From Oceanospirillaceae bacterium (GTDB lineage: Bacteria; Pseudomonadota; Gammaproteobacteria; Pseudomonadales; Balneatricaceae): DNA of 64,000 bases. Made by a program: the position numbers and the translations under genes. The notes below the pieces were generated by a model. The model was not told the origin of the DNA. It made no database searches and saw nothing but the letters and a program-made list of their open reading frames with translations. The DNA lies in assembly GCA_013215505.1 (NCBI GenBank), contig JABSQZ010000008.1:203038-267037 (forward strand). Direction: 5' to 3'. Position 1 is the stretch's first letter. Each line of letters starts with the position of its first letter. This document shows, one piece after another, positions 8,134-16,839 of the stretch.

Positions 8134-8470
8134 CTGTTAACAAAAGAAAATACTCAGATGCCACTTTATGCCTCTAGCAGTGGATGCATTACAGTCATCT
8201 GCTTTGTTTTCCGGGTCAACAGAATAGCTCTTTCAGGCTTACTGCAAAGGGCTGCTACCTCTGGAAATCCATTATTTGATCTGCTCTGTCTACCGCAGAG
8301 GCTATTTTAGATCTCTTTAGATGTTTATTCCCTCTCTGAAAAATGTATCACCGTTCATAGATAAAGCTATTAAATAGTAGTTATCAAACCGCTAACCAAT
8401 GTTCTTGTGGTTGAAGCTGTCTCCCCTTGCCTCATCTACCTTGCTAGTGACCTTTTTGCCGCCTTGTAAC
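8134..8470. other. Intergenic stretch without recognised gene
   Basis: AT-rich sequence between the exporter and the Pho-box promoter. No frame with a ribosome site and no RNA-like fold could be supported. Confidence 0.5.
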
Positions 8471-8474
8471 AAAT

Positions 8475-8514
8475 TTGTCATATAAGTTAAATATGCTTGT
8501 CATTTAATTGTCAC
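8475..8514 (+). promoter_or_regulatory. Tandem Pho box upstream of chemoreceptor
   Basis: Four 7-bp half sites at exact 11-bp steps: TTGTCAT (8475), GTTAAAT (8486), TTGTCAT (8497), TTGTCAC (8508). The last two form a near-consensus PhoB box, TTGTCAT-TTAA-TTGTCAC, to compare with CTGTCAT-AWAW-CTGTCAC. An AT-rich -10 candidate (TTTAATAAAAAT) starts about eight bases downstream, as expected when PhoB replaces the -35 element. The GTG start is 72 bp further on. Confidence 0.8.
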
Positions 8515-8586
8515 AAAGTCGTTTAATAAAAATACGTTGCATGCCAATAAACACATTTAAGCTGTGCGTGGCCGTGGGGATAAAAA

Positions 8587-10488
8587 GTGAACAAATTAAC
8601 AATTAAGCAAAAAATGTTACTGATGGCTGCGATAGCCGGTATGGGATTGGTCGCACTGGTCAGCTTAAACAGCCTGGCGATGGAGGCTTTAGGGCGGCTG
8701 AACAACGTCTCCTCGCTATCTGCTGAATTACGCTCTGATATGTTGATGTTACGTCGTCACGAAAAAGACTTCCTGGCCAGAAAAGAGCTGAAGTACCTGC
8801 AAAAATTTCAACAGACTTATCAGCAGATGATGCAGCGTGTCGAACAATTGCAAGCACAAGTGCATAGCGCGGATATAGAAAAGCAGCAGGTCAACAACTT
8901 GGCCAATGTCATTAGTGACTATAGGCAGCACTTTTTACTGTTAGCTGAACAGCAGCAGATAATAGGTTTAGACGCCACCGATGGCTTGTACGGATCACTG
9001 CGTGCACAAGTACATAAAGTGGAGTCTCTGATCAAAGAGTACGAACAGCAGCATGGCGAGAGTGCCGAGCTACACAGTTTAATGCGCACTATGCTGATGC
9101 TGAGGCGTCACGAGAAAGATTTTATGCTCAGGAAACAGCTTAAATACGTTGCCCAGTTCACTGCGCGTATGGCTTTGATGCAACAAAAAGTTCGGGCAGC
9201 GTCTCTCGAAAATAGTTTCAAAAACAGTGCCGTCACTGCTCTAAATCACTATGATCAACAATTTTTGCAGCTGGTAAGTGCCGAACAAAAGCTTGGCTTA
9301 AATAGCCAGCAGGGGATTTTGGCACAGATGCGTGCAGTTATTCATCAGAGCGAGACTCTGTTAAATGCACTGGGGCAGCAAATAACGACAGCAACCGTCA
9401 ATCTTATTAGCCGGGAAAAACTGCTGAATTTATCCGCTGCTGGGCTGTTGCTGGTTGTAACCATGGCAGCTATTTTTGCGCTGTCGAAGAATATAACTGG
9501 ACGCATTTCACTACTGGCACGTTTAATGTCTAAGGCGTCCAGAGAGAGAGACTTGAGCAGTCGGATTAATTTATCAGGGGCCGACGAAATTGCCGCCATG
9601 GCCAATGTTTTTGATCAGATGATGCAAGAGTTTGATAATTTGATGCAGCAAGTTCGACAATCTTCCAGACAATTATCTCAAGCTGCTACTGAGTTACAAG
9701 AATCGAGCGAGCAATCCCATCGTGGGGTTAATTTGCAGTTGCTCAACAGTGAACAACTGGCGGCGGCAATGGACCAAGTGAATGTATCCGCTACTGAAGT
9801 GGCTGGGCATTGCGCAGAAGCTGTGGCGGCGTCAGAGCAGGCTCAGCAAGCGTCTGCCAAAGGTCAGCTACGGGTGCAGGAAAATGTACTCAGCTATACA
9901 AAATTAATTGACGAAATACAAAGCTCCAGCCTGATCATCGAAGAGCTAAATCAACAGAGCAGCAATATTGGCGCTATGTTGGAAAATATTGGCAGCATTG
10001 CAGATCAAACTAATTTACTGGCGCTCAATGCTGCCATAGAAGCCGCCCGTGCCGGAGAGCAGGGCCGCGGTTTTGCAGTGGTTGCCGATGAAGTGAGAAA
10101 CCTGGCTATGCGCTCGTCGCGCTCTACCCAAGATATAGAAGAAGTCATTGGCAAGCTGCAGCGGTTGGCTGGCAACGCGGTGGCGGCAATGACCAGAGGA
10201 GGGCTGCAAGCCGAAGACAGCATGCAAAACACCGATAATGTCAGTGTAGCTCTTGAACATATTAATGGTTCCAGTGAGGCGGTCAATATTATCAATGTGC
10301 AAATAGCTGCAGCGGCTGATGAGCAGTTATTAGTCTGTACCGAGGTTAGTCACAATATTGAATCTATCGCTGCAATCGCCCGTGAAACAGCAAGTCTGTC
10401 TGAGCAAGTCGCAGATTCAGGGTTGGCGTTACAATCGCTGTCTGAACAGCTTTCTGAAAATGTGCAGTTGTTTAAGTTATCCGCCTAG
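8587..10488 (+). CDS. HBM-domain methyl-accepting chemoreceptor (CtpL-like candidate)
   Basis: A 633-residue transmembrane chemoreceptor. Order: TM1 (about 8-30), periplasmic helical bimodular sensor (about 35-275), TM2 (about 283-303), HAMP (about 304-355), cytoplasmic signalling domain with the hairpin tip [20 protein letters not shown]. The two sensor modules are internal repeats: [19 protein letters not shown] and [22 protein letters not shown] domains bind organic acids in McpS, and in Pseudomonas aeruginosa CtpL they mediate phosphate taxis through PstS. The start is GTG at 8587. A Pho-box array lies directly upstream, so phosphate control is likely. No C-terminal CheR-docking pentapeptide is seen. 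Confidence 0.92.
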   Translation: MNKLTIKQKMLLMAAIAGMGLVALVSLNSLAMEALGRLNNVSSLSAELRSDMLMLRRHEKDFLARKELKYLQKFQQTYQQMMQRVEQLQAQVHSADIEKQQVNNLANVISDYRQHFLLLAEQQQIIGLDATDGLYGSLRAQVHKVESLIKEYEQQHGESAELHSLMRTMLMLRRHEKDFMLRKQLKYVAQFTARMALMQQKVRAASLENSFKNSAVTALNHYDQQFLQLVSAEQKLGLNSQQGILAQMRAVIHQSETLLNALGQQITTATVNLISREKLLNLSAAGLLLVVTMAAIFALSKNITGRISLLARLMSKASRERDLSSRINLSGADEIAAMANVFDQMMQEFDNLMQQVRQSSRQLSQAATELQESSEQSHRGVNLQLLNSEQLAAAMDQVNVSATEVAGHCAEAVAASEQAQQASAKGQLRVQENVLSYTKLIDEIQSSSLIIEELNQQSSNIGAMLENIGSIADQTNLLALNAAIEAARAGEQGRGFAVVADEVRNLAMRSSRSTQDIEEVIGKLQRLAGNAVAAMTRGGLQAEDSMQNTDNVSVALEHINGSSEAVNIINVQIAAAADEQLLVCTEVSHNIESIAAIARETASLSEQVADSGLALQSLSEQLSENVQLFKLSA

Positions 10489-10585
10489 CAACATTGTTAA
10501 TAGTAACTCGCAGTGTGCACATTATTTATATGCTGTGATCTTAAGGATAGATAGGGGCGAGCCGATATAGGATAAGTGCTGTTAC

Positions 10586-10603
10586 AGCCACTATACAGTG
10601 GCT
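10586..10603. terminator. Bidirectional hairpin between convergent genes
   Basis: AGCCACT (10586-10592), ATAC, AGTGGCT (10597-10603). It overlaps the last bases of the leftward gene ending at 10591 and lies about 100 bp after the chemoreceptor. There is no strong T run. Confidence 0.45.
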
Positions 10604-10986
10604 AAGTTGGCAACTACCCACTGCTCTGCGAGGAGCAGATCATTAAAAAATTTAAATTTAATCCCAGCATAGTCATACACCCTGGTCAGCTGCCCTCGGG
10701 TGACAAAACTAGAGCCGTTTTCAGAAAATACTACCCCGGATATACAACAACCTCTGTTCTTTCTGTATTTGCAGGCGAGTTTTAATTCTTTTTCCGCCTC
10801 CGGAGTAAGCAAAGAATCTTGATAGACTGTGACCACTTGTCCCCATACCTCGGGCATCTGGGCAATGACACTCTCAATGTCACGGTTATAGTTTTGCACA
10901 AACTGTAAGTTGAACGGGCCTTTGGAATTGATGATCAGTAAATTCCCTTTTCGCTCTACTTTGCTCTCTCCGTGAGATTTATACAT
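10591..10986 (-). CDS. Hypothetical protein, STAS-like fold possible
   Basis: A 131-residue soluble protein I cannot assign firmly. The start at 10986 has AAGGAA eight bases upstream. The pattern KVERKGNLLIINSKGPFNLQ, then a helix NYNRDIESVIAQMP, a strand WGQVVTVYQD, and a C-terminal helix LLLAEQWVVANL resembles the alternating strands and helices of SpoIIAA/STAS-like regulators. Two adjacent Cys (CCISGVVF) are seen near residue 80. It is convergent with the chemoreceptor and alone on its strand. A regulatory or structural role is possible, but no function is claimed. Confidence 0.6.
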   Translation of the reverse strand: MYKSHGESKVERKGNLLIINSKGPFNLQFVQNYNRDIESVIAQMPEVWGQVVTVYQDSLLTPEAEKELKLACKYRKNRGCCISGVVFSENGSSFVTRGQLTRVYDYAGIKFKFFNDLLLAEQWVVANLATV

Positions 10987-11294
10987 ATGTTCCTTAGTTA
11001 GCTATTCACTTTTGCTTCCACATTTAAAGGAAATTTCATTCTCAGTAGTTACACTACTTACATATTTAAGATATCAATGTTATTTTTCTTAAATATTAAG
11101 GTTCAATTAAAAATAATTTCTACCCACTAAGCAATTACTTCGCTTAAAGAATTCATACGTGCACTTTAAATTTAATTCAGAAAAGAGTTTAGCTAGATTT
11201 CTGACAGAAAAAACCGCTATTGTGTTGAGCATTGATGAGCAACTTCTAAAGCAAATATGCGTACCTTACTTAACGAGCTAAAAGATACATTACC
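10987..11294. other. AT-rich divergent intergenic region
   Basis: It should carry the promoters of the leftward hypothetical gene and the amidase. No clear repeat, operator or small gene was found. Confidence 0.4.
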
Positions 11295-12575
11295 ATGACA
11301 ACAAAAACTTGGTCAACGGCGACGGCTGCTGCACGAATAACAGAGACTTTTGCGCGCATTGCTGCGCATGACCCGCAAGTACAAAGTGTCTTTACTGAAA
11401 CATTTATTAGCGCTGCCAGGCAGGATCTGGCCAATCTAGCCACTGTGCCCGAGACTGAACTCAGCGGTGCACTGATCTCTGTGAAAGACCTGTTTGATGT
11501 TAAAGGTTTTGTCACTAGAGCGGGTAGCCACATCTTAGAGGACAATCCAGCGGCCACAGCAGACGCCGAGCCTATCGGGCTGTTGCGCGAGGCGGGGGCA
11601 ATCCTGGTTGGACATACAAATATGACTGAGTTGGCCTATTCCGGGCTGGGCTTAAACCCGCATTTCGGCACTCCGGAAAATGTACTCTATGCCGATTGTA
11701 TTCCCGGTGGTTCCAGCTCTGGTGGGGCAGTATCGGTCGCCAGAGGCCTAGTGGATATTGCCATTGGCACAGACACTGGAGGCTCAGTGCGCATTCCGGC
11801 GGCCTTCAATGGCATAGTAGGTTTTAAGCCGAGTCAGTACAGTGTTTCCCGTCGGGGCTGCAAGGCGTTGTCCAGAAGTCTGGACAGCGTCGGTCCTATG
11901 GCTAAAACGGTGGCGGCCTGTAGGGCCAGTTATCAAGTGATTTCCCATAGTCATGGAGGGATGACTAATCAGCAGCCCAGAGAATTTGTCATCCCCACAA
12001 ATTTTGGTATGGACGATTTGTCTGGGGCAGTAGCCAGTGCTTTTGCAACTGCGGTTGGCAAATTGGCGGATGCGGGCTGTCATATAGTAGAGCGACCGCT
12101 CGCTGTTTTAGATGATTACCAGCAGCTGCCAGTCTGGCACTTTTCCTCAGTTGAGTGTTATGTCGAGTATCAGCAGTATTATCAGACGGTGCCGGAGCAA
12201 TTTGATCCGCGGGTGTTGAAACGCCTGCATCGGGCTCTGGAAGTGGATGCCATCAGCTATCGTCAGACCTTAAACCAACGCCAGGCACTGATTGAGCAAT
12301 ATCAGTTGCAGTTGGCCGATAGCATTTTGCTGCTGCCGACAGTACCCGTGTTGCCGCCTAAGTTTAATGAGTTTGAGCAAGAGTCTGAATACGACCGGCT
12401 CAATTTATTGATCTTAAGAAACCCGACATTGAGCAATGTAATGGATGGTTGCAGTATTTCGCTACCTTTTTGCGGCGAAGGTCACCACATAGGGGTTATG
12501 CTCAGCGCAGTCAATGGCCGGGATCAGGCCCTGCTCAACAGCGCAGAATTCTGTGAGCAGATATTGACAAAATAA
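11295..12575 (+). CDS. Amidase signature family hydrolase
   Basis: A 426-residue enzyme of the amidase signature family, which hydrolyses carboxamides through a Ser-cisSer-Lys triad. The triad is visible: Lys64 in ISVKDLFDVKG, cis-Ser near 140-141 in GGSSSGG, and nucleophile Ser164 in TDTGGSVRIPAA. Glycine-rich signature and length are normal. The protein starts with a cytoplasmic N-terminus without a signal peptide. The substrate is unknown. A terminator follows at once, so it is probably a single-gene transcript; the XRE-cupin regulator downstream is on the other strand. Confidence 0.92.
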   Translation: MTTKTWSTATAAARITETFARIAAHDPQVQSVFTETFISAARQDLANLATVPETELSGALISVKDLFDVKGFVTRAGSHILEDNPAATADAEPIGLLREAGAILVGHTNMTELAYSGLGLNPHFGTPENVLYADCIPGGSSSGGAVSVARGLVDIAIGTDTGGSVRIPAAFNGIVGFKPSQYSVSRRGCKALSRSLDSVGPMAKTVAACRASYQVISHSHGGMTNQQPREFVIPTNFGMDDLSGAVASAFATAVGKLADAGCHIVERPLAVLDDYQQLPVWHFSSVECYVEYQQYYQTVPEQFDPRVLKRLHRALEVDAISYRQTLNQRQALIEQYQLQLADSILLLPTVPVLPPKFNEFEQESEYDRLNLLILRNPTLSNVMDGCSISLPFCGEGHHIGVMLSAVNGRDQALLNSAEFCEQILTK

Positions 12576-12580
12576 TGGTC

Positions 12581-12617
12581 CGGGCTACTTGCTAAGCTCA
12601 AGTGGCCCGAATCTTTT
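12581..12617. terminator. Terminator after amidase
   Basis: CGGGCTACTTG (12581-12591) pairs with CAAGTGGCCCG (12599-12609), one G-T wobble, 7-nt loop, then AATCTTTTGTT. It lies between convergent genes and may serve both. Confidence 0.75.
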
Positions 12618-12669
12618 GTTCCTCTAAACTTTCTGTTTTTAAAAGTCACTCCAGTAATACCCGTTTCCG

Positions 12670-13230
12670 TTAGTTCTGCTCCAGCACTAAGACTGCAGTG
12701 GTATCTGCTGCCAGTGCCCGAAAGATATGTGGCTGGTCTCCGGGATAGCTGATGTAGTCCCCCTCACTGAGTTCAACCGGCTGGTCAACTAATCCCACCA
12801 ACGCCTTGCCACTGGTGATTATCAAATGCTCAATAACCCCTGCGCCATGAGCTGCAGAGAGCTTGTCAGTGCCAGGTTGAGCGCTCAGCGAATAGATATC
12901 GCGGCGCGCGGCAGGTGGGCAAGTGGCTAGCAGTATGGCGCTGTAGTTTGATTGCTCCGATGTAACACTGACACCTTCTCCCCGGCGAATTATCTGCACT
13001 TGCGCTTTAGAGGGCTCTATTAAGCGGGCAAAGGGGATGTTCAGTGCGCCACACAGCGCCCAGAGTGTCTCTAAGCTGGGGTTTCCCACCCCTGACTCCA
13101 ACTGCGACAGAGTGGATTTAGCGATGCTGGCGCGCTTGGCTATTTCGCTGAGCGAGCAGCCGGATCTTTTACGTTCGCGCAGCAGTGCTGCAGAAATTAA
13201 GGCGATAGGCGCAGAGTCAGAGTTTTTCAT
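12670..13230 (-). CDS. XRE-cupin transcriptional regulator
   Basis: A 186-residue regulator with an XRE helix-turn-helix (about residues 15-70: LSEIAKRASIAKSTLSQLE) and a C-terminal cupin ligand domain (about 105-186: GVIEHLIITSGKALVGL, LSEGDYISYPGDQPHIF). The ATG at 13230 was chosen because GGAA precedes it and the protein aligns from there; a GTG-type start 13 codons upstream is possible. This class commonly represses or activates a divergent transporter. Here azlCD lies divergently, 97 bp away, so control of amino-acid export is inferred. Confidence 0.88.
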   Translation of the reverse strand: MKNSDSAPIALISAALLRERKRSGCSLSEIAKRASIAKSTLSQLESGVGNPSLETLWALCGALNIPFARLIEPSKAQVQIIRRGEGVSVTSEQSNYSAILLATCPPAARRDIYSLSAQPGTDKLSAAHGAGVIEHLIITSGKALVGLVDQPVELSEGDYISYPGDQPHIFRALAADTTAVLVLEQN

Positions 13231-13267
13231 GGCTATTCCGTTATATAAAACGTTTGTTCGATTTGAC

Positions 13268-13279
13268 ATAATATATTAT
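13268..13279. promoter_or_regulatory. Palindrome in XRE-cupin/azlC intergenic region
   Basis: ATAATATATTAT (13268-13279) is a perfect 12-bp palindrome inside GACATAATATATTATC, midway between the divergent starts. It could be an overlapping -10 element pair or the regulator site. Two TCGTTCGA/TTGTTCGA-like words flank it. Confidence 0.4.
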
Positions 13280-13327
13280 CTGGTTCATTATATCGATCAA
13301 TCGTTCGAAATGGAATTAGGTGCAACA

Positions 13328-14007
13328 ATGCGCAGTGGAATATCCGCCTTAAAGAAAAATAAAGTGCTGTCAAGCATCGCCTTGGTCTGCCTGGCGGATG
13401 GCGTAGTCGGTGTCTCTTACGGCGCAGTATCAGTAGCCGCCGGCCTGGAGCTGTGGCTGCCACTGACACTGGCTATACTGGTACTCGCCGGGGCTTCAGA
13501 GTTTCTGTTTGTCGGTATTCTCGCCGCTGGTGGCAGCCCTCTGATGGCGGCGTTGGCTGGCTTACTGGTCAACATCCGGCTACTGCCATTTGGTCTGTCA
13601 GTACAACAACAGCTGGGGTCGGGGCCATTAAGTTATTTTGGCTGCCATCTGCTCAATGATGAATCGGTGGTCTTTGCGGTTAGTCAGTCCTGTCCTGTCC
13701 TGCGCAGCGCAAAAGTGCTTTTTGGCTCTGTGGTCTGGGTATCTTGCTGATGTGGCCACTGGGGGTTTATCTGGGGACCATTTTGGGTGCTCTGGTCGAA
13801 GATACCGCAGTATTTGGCTTAGATGCGCTGTTCCCGGCCATCCTCTTAGGGCTGGTGGTGCCGGGATTAAACTCGCTACGGCAATTGACTGCGACTTTTA
13901 GCGGGGCGGCATTAACATTGCTGGCGACGCCTTTTTTAGCGGCGGGTCTGCCCGCAGTGTTATCAATAGCCGGTGTTTACCTGGGAAGAAAATTATATGC
14001 AAAATGA
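13328..14007 (+). pseudogene. azlC: AzlC family exporter subunit, frameshifted
   Basis: Large membrane subunit of the AzlCD branched-chain amino-acid exporter. The first frame runs from ATG 13328 (AGGTG upstream) through SYGAVSVAAGLELWLPL and LNDESVVFAV, then ends at a TGA at 13748-13750. Frame 1 continues the family pattern as FWLCGLGILLMWPLGVYLGT and runs to 14007. The two frames meet near the run AAAA at 13711-13714, needing a -1 shift. Joined, the protein would be about 226 residues, the usual size. Cause may be a real mutation, a sequencing error at the homopolymer, or slippage on AAAA. azlD downstream is intact. Confidence 0.85.
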
Positions 14008-14323
14008 TACAAGCCTACTACTTGTGGGGGTTCTGTTGCTGGTCGTCGGTACTTATCTGCTGCGTATAGCGGGACCATTGCTAAGTCGGCACTACCGATT
14101 CAGTGGCGAATTTAAGCAGTTACTGGCTGAAATGGTGGCAGTACTGCTGTTTGCAGTGGCTGTTTCAGCGACCTTTTTCGAAGCCGACCACTACGCCGGT
14201 CACGCCCGGGTGTTGGGTGTTTGTGTGGCCGCCTATTGCGCTTACAAGAAGTTACCTTTTGTAGTCACAGTACTGAGTGCCGCGCTCAGTACTGCCTTAG
14301 TGCGACAATTGGGGATAGCTTAA
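13997..14323 (+). CDS. azlD: AzlD family small exporter subunit
   Basis: A 108-residue protein with three or four hydrophobic segments, the small partner of AzlC. Characteristic features are VVGTYLLRIAGPLL near the start and AYKKLPFVVTVLSAALSTAL near the end. The ATG at 13997 overlaps the azlC reading frame by 11 bases, the usual translational coupling of this pair. Its intact state suggests that the azlC break is recent or an artefact. Function of the pair is export of branched-chain or aromatic amino acids or analogues. Confidence 0.88.
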   Translation: MQNDTSLLLVGVLLLVVGTYLLRIAGPLLSRHYRFSGEFKQLLAEMVAVLLFAVAVSATFFEADHYAGHARVLGVCVAAYCAYKKLPFVVTVLSAALSTALVRQLGIA

Positions 14324-14347
14324 CGAGGATACCGCAGGGAACCAGTG

Positions 14348-14830
14348 TCACTCCTGAAGATATTTTTCAATTTTTGTCGCTTGCATCAAATAACCGGTTT
14401 GCGCCAGTTCATGGGAGTTGCTCTGGGTTTTAAGCAGTCCCTGCACATAGACGACTTCCCATATCTCGGGAAGTGGCGCACCCTCGGCAAATTTTACATA
14501 GATTATCTGGTTCGGTTCCGGGGCCGGTACATGCAGGCAGGCGCCGTAGAAAGGGACTAATAATAGCTCAGTGACTGTTTCTGCATCGCTTTGCAGTGGG
14601 ATAACAAATCCGGGAATGCGGATCAGAGTGTCGTTTAATTCAGCGCGGGTCTGGCCAAACTGGCTCTCGTCAAAGTCTATCTCCTCGCCATTGAGTTGCG
14701 CCAGGCCGATTTTCTGGTATAGATCTTTTTCAATCTGGGGAACCAGGTCCTGCCACTGTAAGTTCAGTGGCTCACTGGCGTGAACAGTAATAGATAGACA
14801 GCAAAAGAGCATAAAAATTAAGCGTTGCAT
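14348..14830 (-). CDS. DUF3299 periplasmic protein, zinc operon
   Basis: A 160-residue exported protein; signal peptide about residues 1-19 (ending VHASEP). The start at 14830 has GGAG nine bases upstream. The core LIRIPGFVIPLQ, ELLLVPFYGACLHVPAPEPN is the DUF3299 signature, with a conserved Cys-x-His pair. It is the last gene of the leftward operon, 25 bp after the ABC permease. In Vibrio, genes of this type belong to the Zur-controlled zrg zinc-uptake cluster. The Cys and His suggest metal binding or transfer in the periplasm, which is inference. Confidence 0.82.
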   Translation of the reverse strand: MQRLIFMLFCCLSITVHASEPLNLQWQDLVPQIEKDLYQKIGLAQLNGEEIDFDESQFGQTRAELNDTLIRIPGFVIPLQSDAETVTELLLVPFYGACLHVPAPEPNQIIYVKFAEGAPLPEIWEVVYVQGLLKTQSNSHELAQTGYLMQATKIEKYLQE

Positions 14831-14855
14831 AGTGACTCCGGGCATAGTTGTTGGG

Positions 14856-16109
14856 TTAAATTCGAATGGTCATGCCATCTGCGAGTGATTGTCGGTAGGC
14901 GCGAAAAGCCGGAATCAGGCCGATGGTCATCCCTGCAAGCAGCACCGTGGCTATTAATTTCAGCTCGTGTGTGCTGATGGCGGCTAGCTCAATATTGATA
15001 CCAAAACGGCTGCTGATAAAAGGCCCCAGAGCCGCCAGCAGCAAGTACAGAAAACTGACCCCCATGATAATCCCAGCGGCTGTTATTAAGGTCGCCTCAG
15101 CGACTAACAGCGCAAAGATGTGTTTAGGTCTGGCGCCCATCGCTCGCAGGATTGCCATCTCCCGGCGTCGCTCCTGCAGACTGGTCAACAGACAACTGAG
15201 CATTCCCAGTAACCCGGCAACGACGACAAATCCTGATACCGCCAACAGCGCCTGCTCGGCAATCGACATCATCGACCACAATTGATGCAGTGCTATTCCC
15301 GGCATGATGGCCGTTAGCGGTTCTCTCGGGTAGTTGTTGATTCTTCGCTGCACTGAAAACGTTTTAATTTTCGATTTCAGACCCAACATAAATGCCGTAA
15401 TTTGCCCGGGATGAAAATTCAGTTGCTGCAGTTGTTGCTGATTATTAGCGGCGTAGCCAGCGGGCTTGAAGCCGCTGTGCAGTGCCTCAATGGCAGCTAA
15501 GCTTAAGTGCACGGTTTTATCGACAGGGGTACCAGTGGGCGCCAATATACCTATTACTTGAAAGGGTAAGTTATCGTGGCGGGTGAAGGATTTATCGCTG
15601 ATACCGTGGGCGATAATGATTTTCGAGCCGACACTATAGCCCAGTTGCCTGGCGACATCCGCTCCTATGACCGTATCGAACAACTGCGCAAAGGGCTGGC
15701 CGCTAGCGAATTGCAGTGCTTGCCTGTTGCCATATTGATAGAATTTAAAGTAGTCAGTGTTAGTACCCATGACCCTGAATCCGCGGTGCGAATCACCCAG
15801 AGAAATAGGGATAGACCATTTCACCTCCGCTTGATTGGCGATCTGCTGGTAGCTCTGCCAATCGATGTTATTAGTGGCATTGCCAATTCTAAACACTGAG
15901 TACAACAGTAAATTGACTTCTCCTGAGCGGGCTCCGACGATCAAATCGGTATTGGAAATGGTATTGGCGAAGCTGTCTTTAGCCTGGGTTCTGATGCGTT
16001 CCACCCCCAGCAACAAGATCATTGAAATGGCCACAGTTAATACCGTTAACAGGGCACTGGAGCGACGGTTATTAATACTTTTCCAAGTCAGCAGTGCAAT
16101 AGTTTTCAT
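14856..16109 (-). CDS. ABC transporter permease, FtsX/LolC-like
   Basis: A 417-residue inner-membrane permease of the FtsX/MacB class: one N-terminal membrane helix (about 15-35), a large periplasmic domain (about 45-270), then three C-terminal helices (about 285-410). The stretch LTSLQERRREMAILRAMGARPKHIFALL is broken here only for description; its core RRREMAILRAMGA is the family hallmark. It overlaps the ATPase stop by four bases, which couples translation. This class moves substrates within or out of the periplasm and not by a classical import channel, so its role in zinc acquisition is unusual and is inferred from the operon. Confidence 0.88.
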   Translation of the reverse strand: MKTIALLTWKSINNRRSSALLTVLTVAISMILLLGVERIRTQAKDSFANTISNTDLIVGARSGEVNLLLYSVFRIGNATNNIDWQSYQQIANQAEVKWSIPISLGDSHRGFRVMGTNTDYFKFYQYGNRQALQFASGQPFAQLFDTVIGADVARQLGYSVGSKIIIAHGISDKSFTRHDNLPFQVIGILAPTGTPVDKTVHLSLAAIEALHSGFKPAGYAANNQQQLQQLNFHPGQITAFMLGLKSKIKTFSVQRRINNYPREPLTAIMPGIALHQLWSMMSIAEQALLAVSGFVVVAGLLGMLSCLLTSLQERRREMAILRAMGARPKHIFALLVAEATLITAAGIIMGVSFLYLLLAALGPFISSRFGINIELAAISTHELKLIATVLLAGMTIGLIPAFRAYRQSLADGMTIRI

Positions 16110-16798
16110 CGTATAATCCCCTGTAAATTTATCTCCTGCAATTGCACACTGCGATCAAACAGCGATTCCAGACTGGGATCATGGCTAACAAAAATCAGCG
16201 TCGCACCACTGTTGTGACACTCTTGCATCAGCAGCTCGATAAAGGCGTTGCGATTGTCGTGATCCAGTGCCGAACTGGACTCGTCGGCAATAATCAATTC
16301 TGGGCTGCCGATCAGGGCTCTGGCAGCTGCCACCCGCTGTTGCTGACCAATGCTCAACGAGGTAACAGGGGTGTAAATATCTTTTTCGCTAAGTTTTAAA
16401 TTGGTCAGTAACTTGCGTGCCTGCAGTCTAGAGTCAGTTTTTATGCTGTCAGCGCGTCTACTGGAAAATCGGCAGGGCAAGAGTACATTTTCGATAACCG
16501 ACAAGTAGGGAATCAAGTTGAATTGTTGAAAAATATAGCCTATATGATCGGCCCTGAACTTATCCCGACTGGCGCTGCTCAGCTCAGATAGCTGCTGACC
16601 TAATACTTTGATTGAGCTTCCCGGATTGGCCGGGATGATGCCGGTCAGTAAATTCAGCAGCGTTGATTTGCCGCTGCCACTGCGGCCTTTTATAAAGAGT
16701 TTCTGCCCTTGTTGTAAACTAAAATGTTTGATATTAATGCTCAGTTGTCGCTGTTTTGGCCAACTGTAAGTCAAATTATGCAGTTCTATAATATTCAT
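16106..16798 (-). CDS. ABC transporter ATP-binding protein, LolD-like
   Basis: A 230-residue ATPase. Walker A GRSGSGKST, signature LSIGQQQR and Walker B LIIADESSSALD are all intact, and the H-loop reads IFVSHD. The ATG at 16798 is preferred since the family begins MNIIELHNLTYSW; a GTG eight codons upstream falls inside the hairpin at 16806-16829. It pairs with the FtsX-type permease downstream and follows the ZrgA-like gene by 41 bp. The family normally extrudes lipoproteins or peptides; here the operon suggests a zinc-linked function. Confidence 0.9.
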   Translation of the reverse strand: MNIIELHNLTYSWPKQRQLSINIKHFSLQQGQKLFIKGRSGSGKSTLLNLLTGIIPANPGSSIKVLGQQLSELSSASRDKFRADHIGYIFQQFNLIPYLSVIENVLLPCRFSSRRADSIKTDSRLQARKLLTNLKLSEKDIYTPVTSLSIGQQQRVAAARALIGSPELIIADESSSALDHDNRNAFIELLMQECHNSGATLIFVSHDPSLESLFDRSVQLQEINLQGIIR

Positions 16799-16805
16799 AG
16801 GAATA

Positions 16806-16829
16806 TTAGCAAGTGTTGCCACTTGCTAA
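16806..16829. other. Perfect hairpin before the ABC ATPase start
   Basis: TTAGCAAGTG (16806-16815), TTGC, CACTTGCTAA (16820-16829): 10-bp arms in the 41-bp gap between the zrgA-like gene and the ATPase. It would end seven bases before the ATPase start and could cover its ribosome site or act as an RNA-stability element. Confidence 0.6.
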
Positions 16830-16839
16830 CCTGTAACAG

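Noticed and set aside
13037-13327. Upstream part of the frame containing azlC
   Set aside because: Antisense to the XRE-cupin gene and has no membrane or family features.
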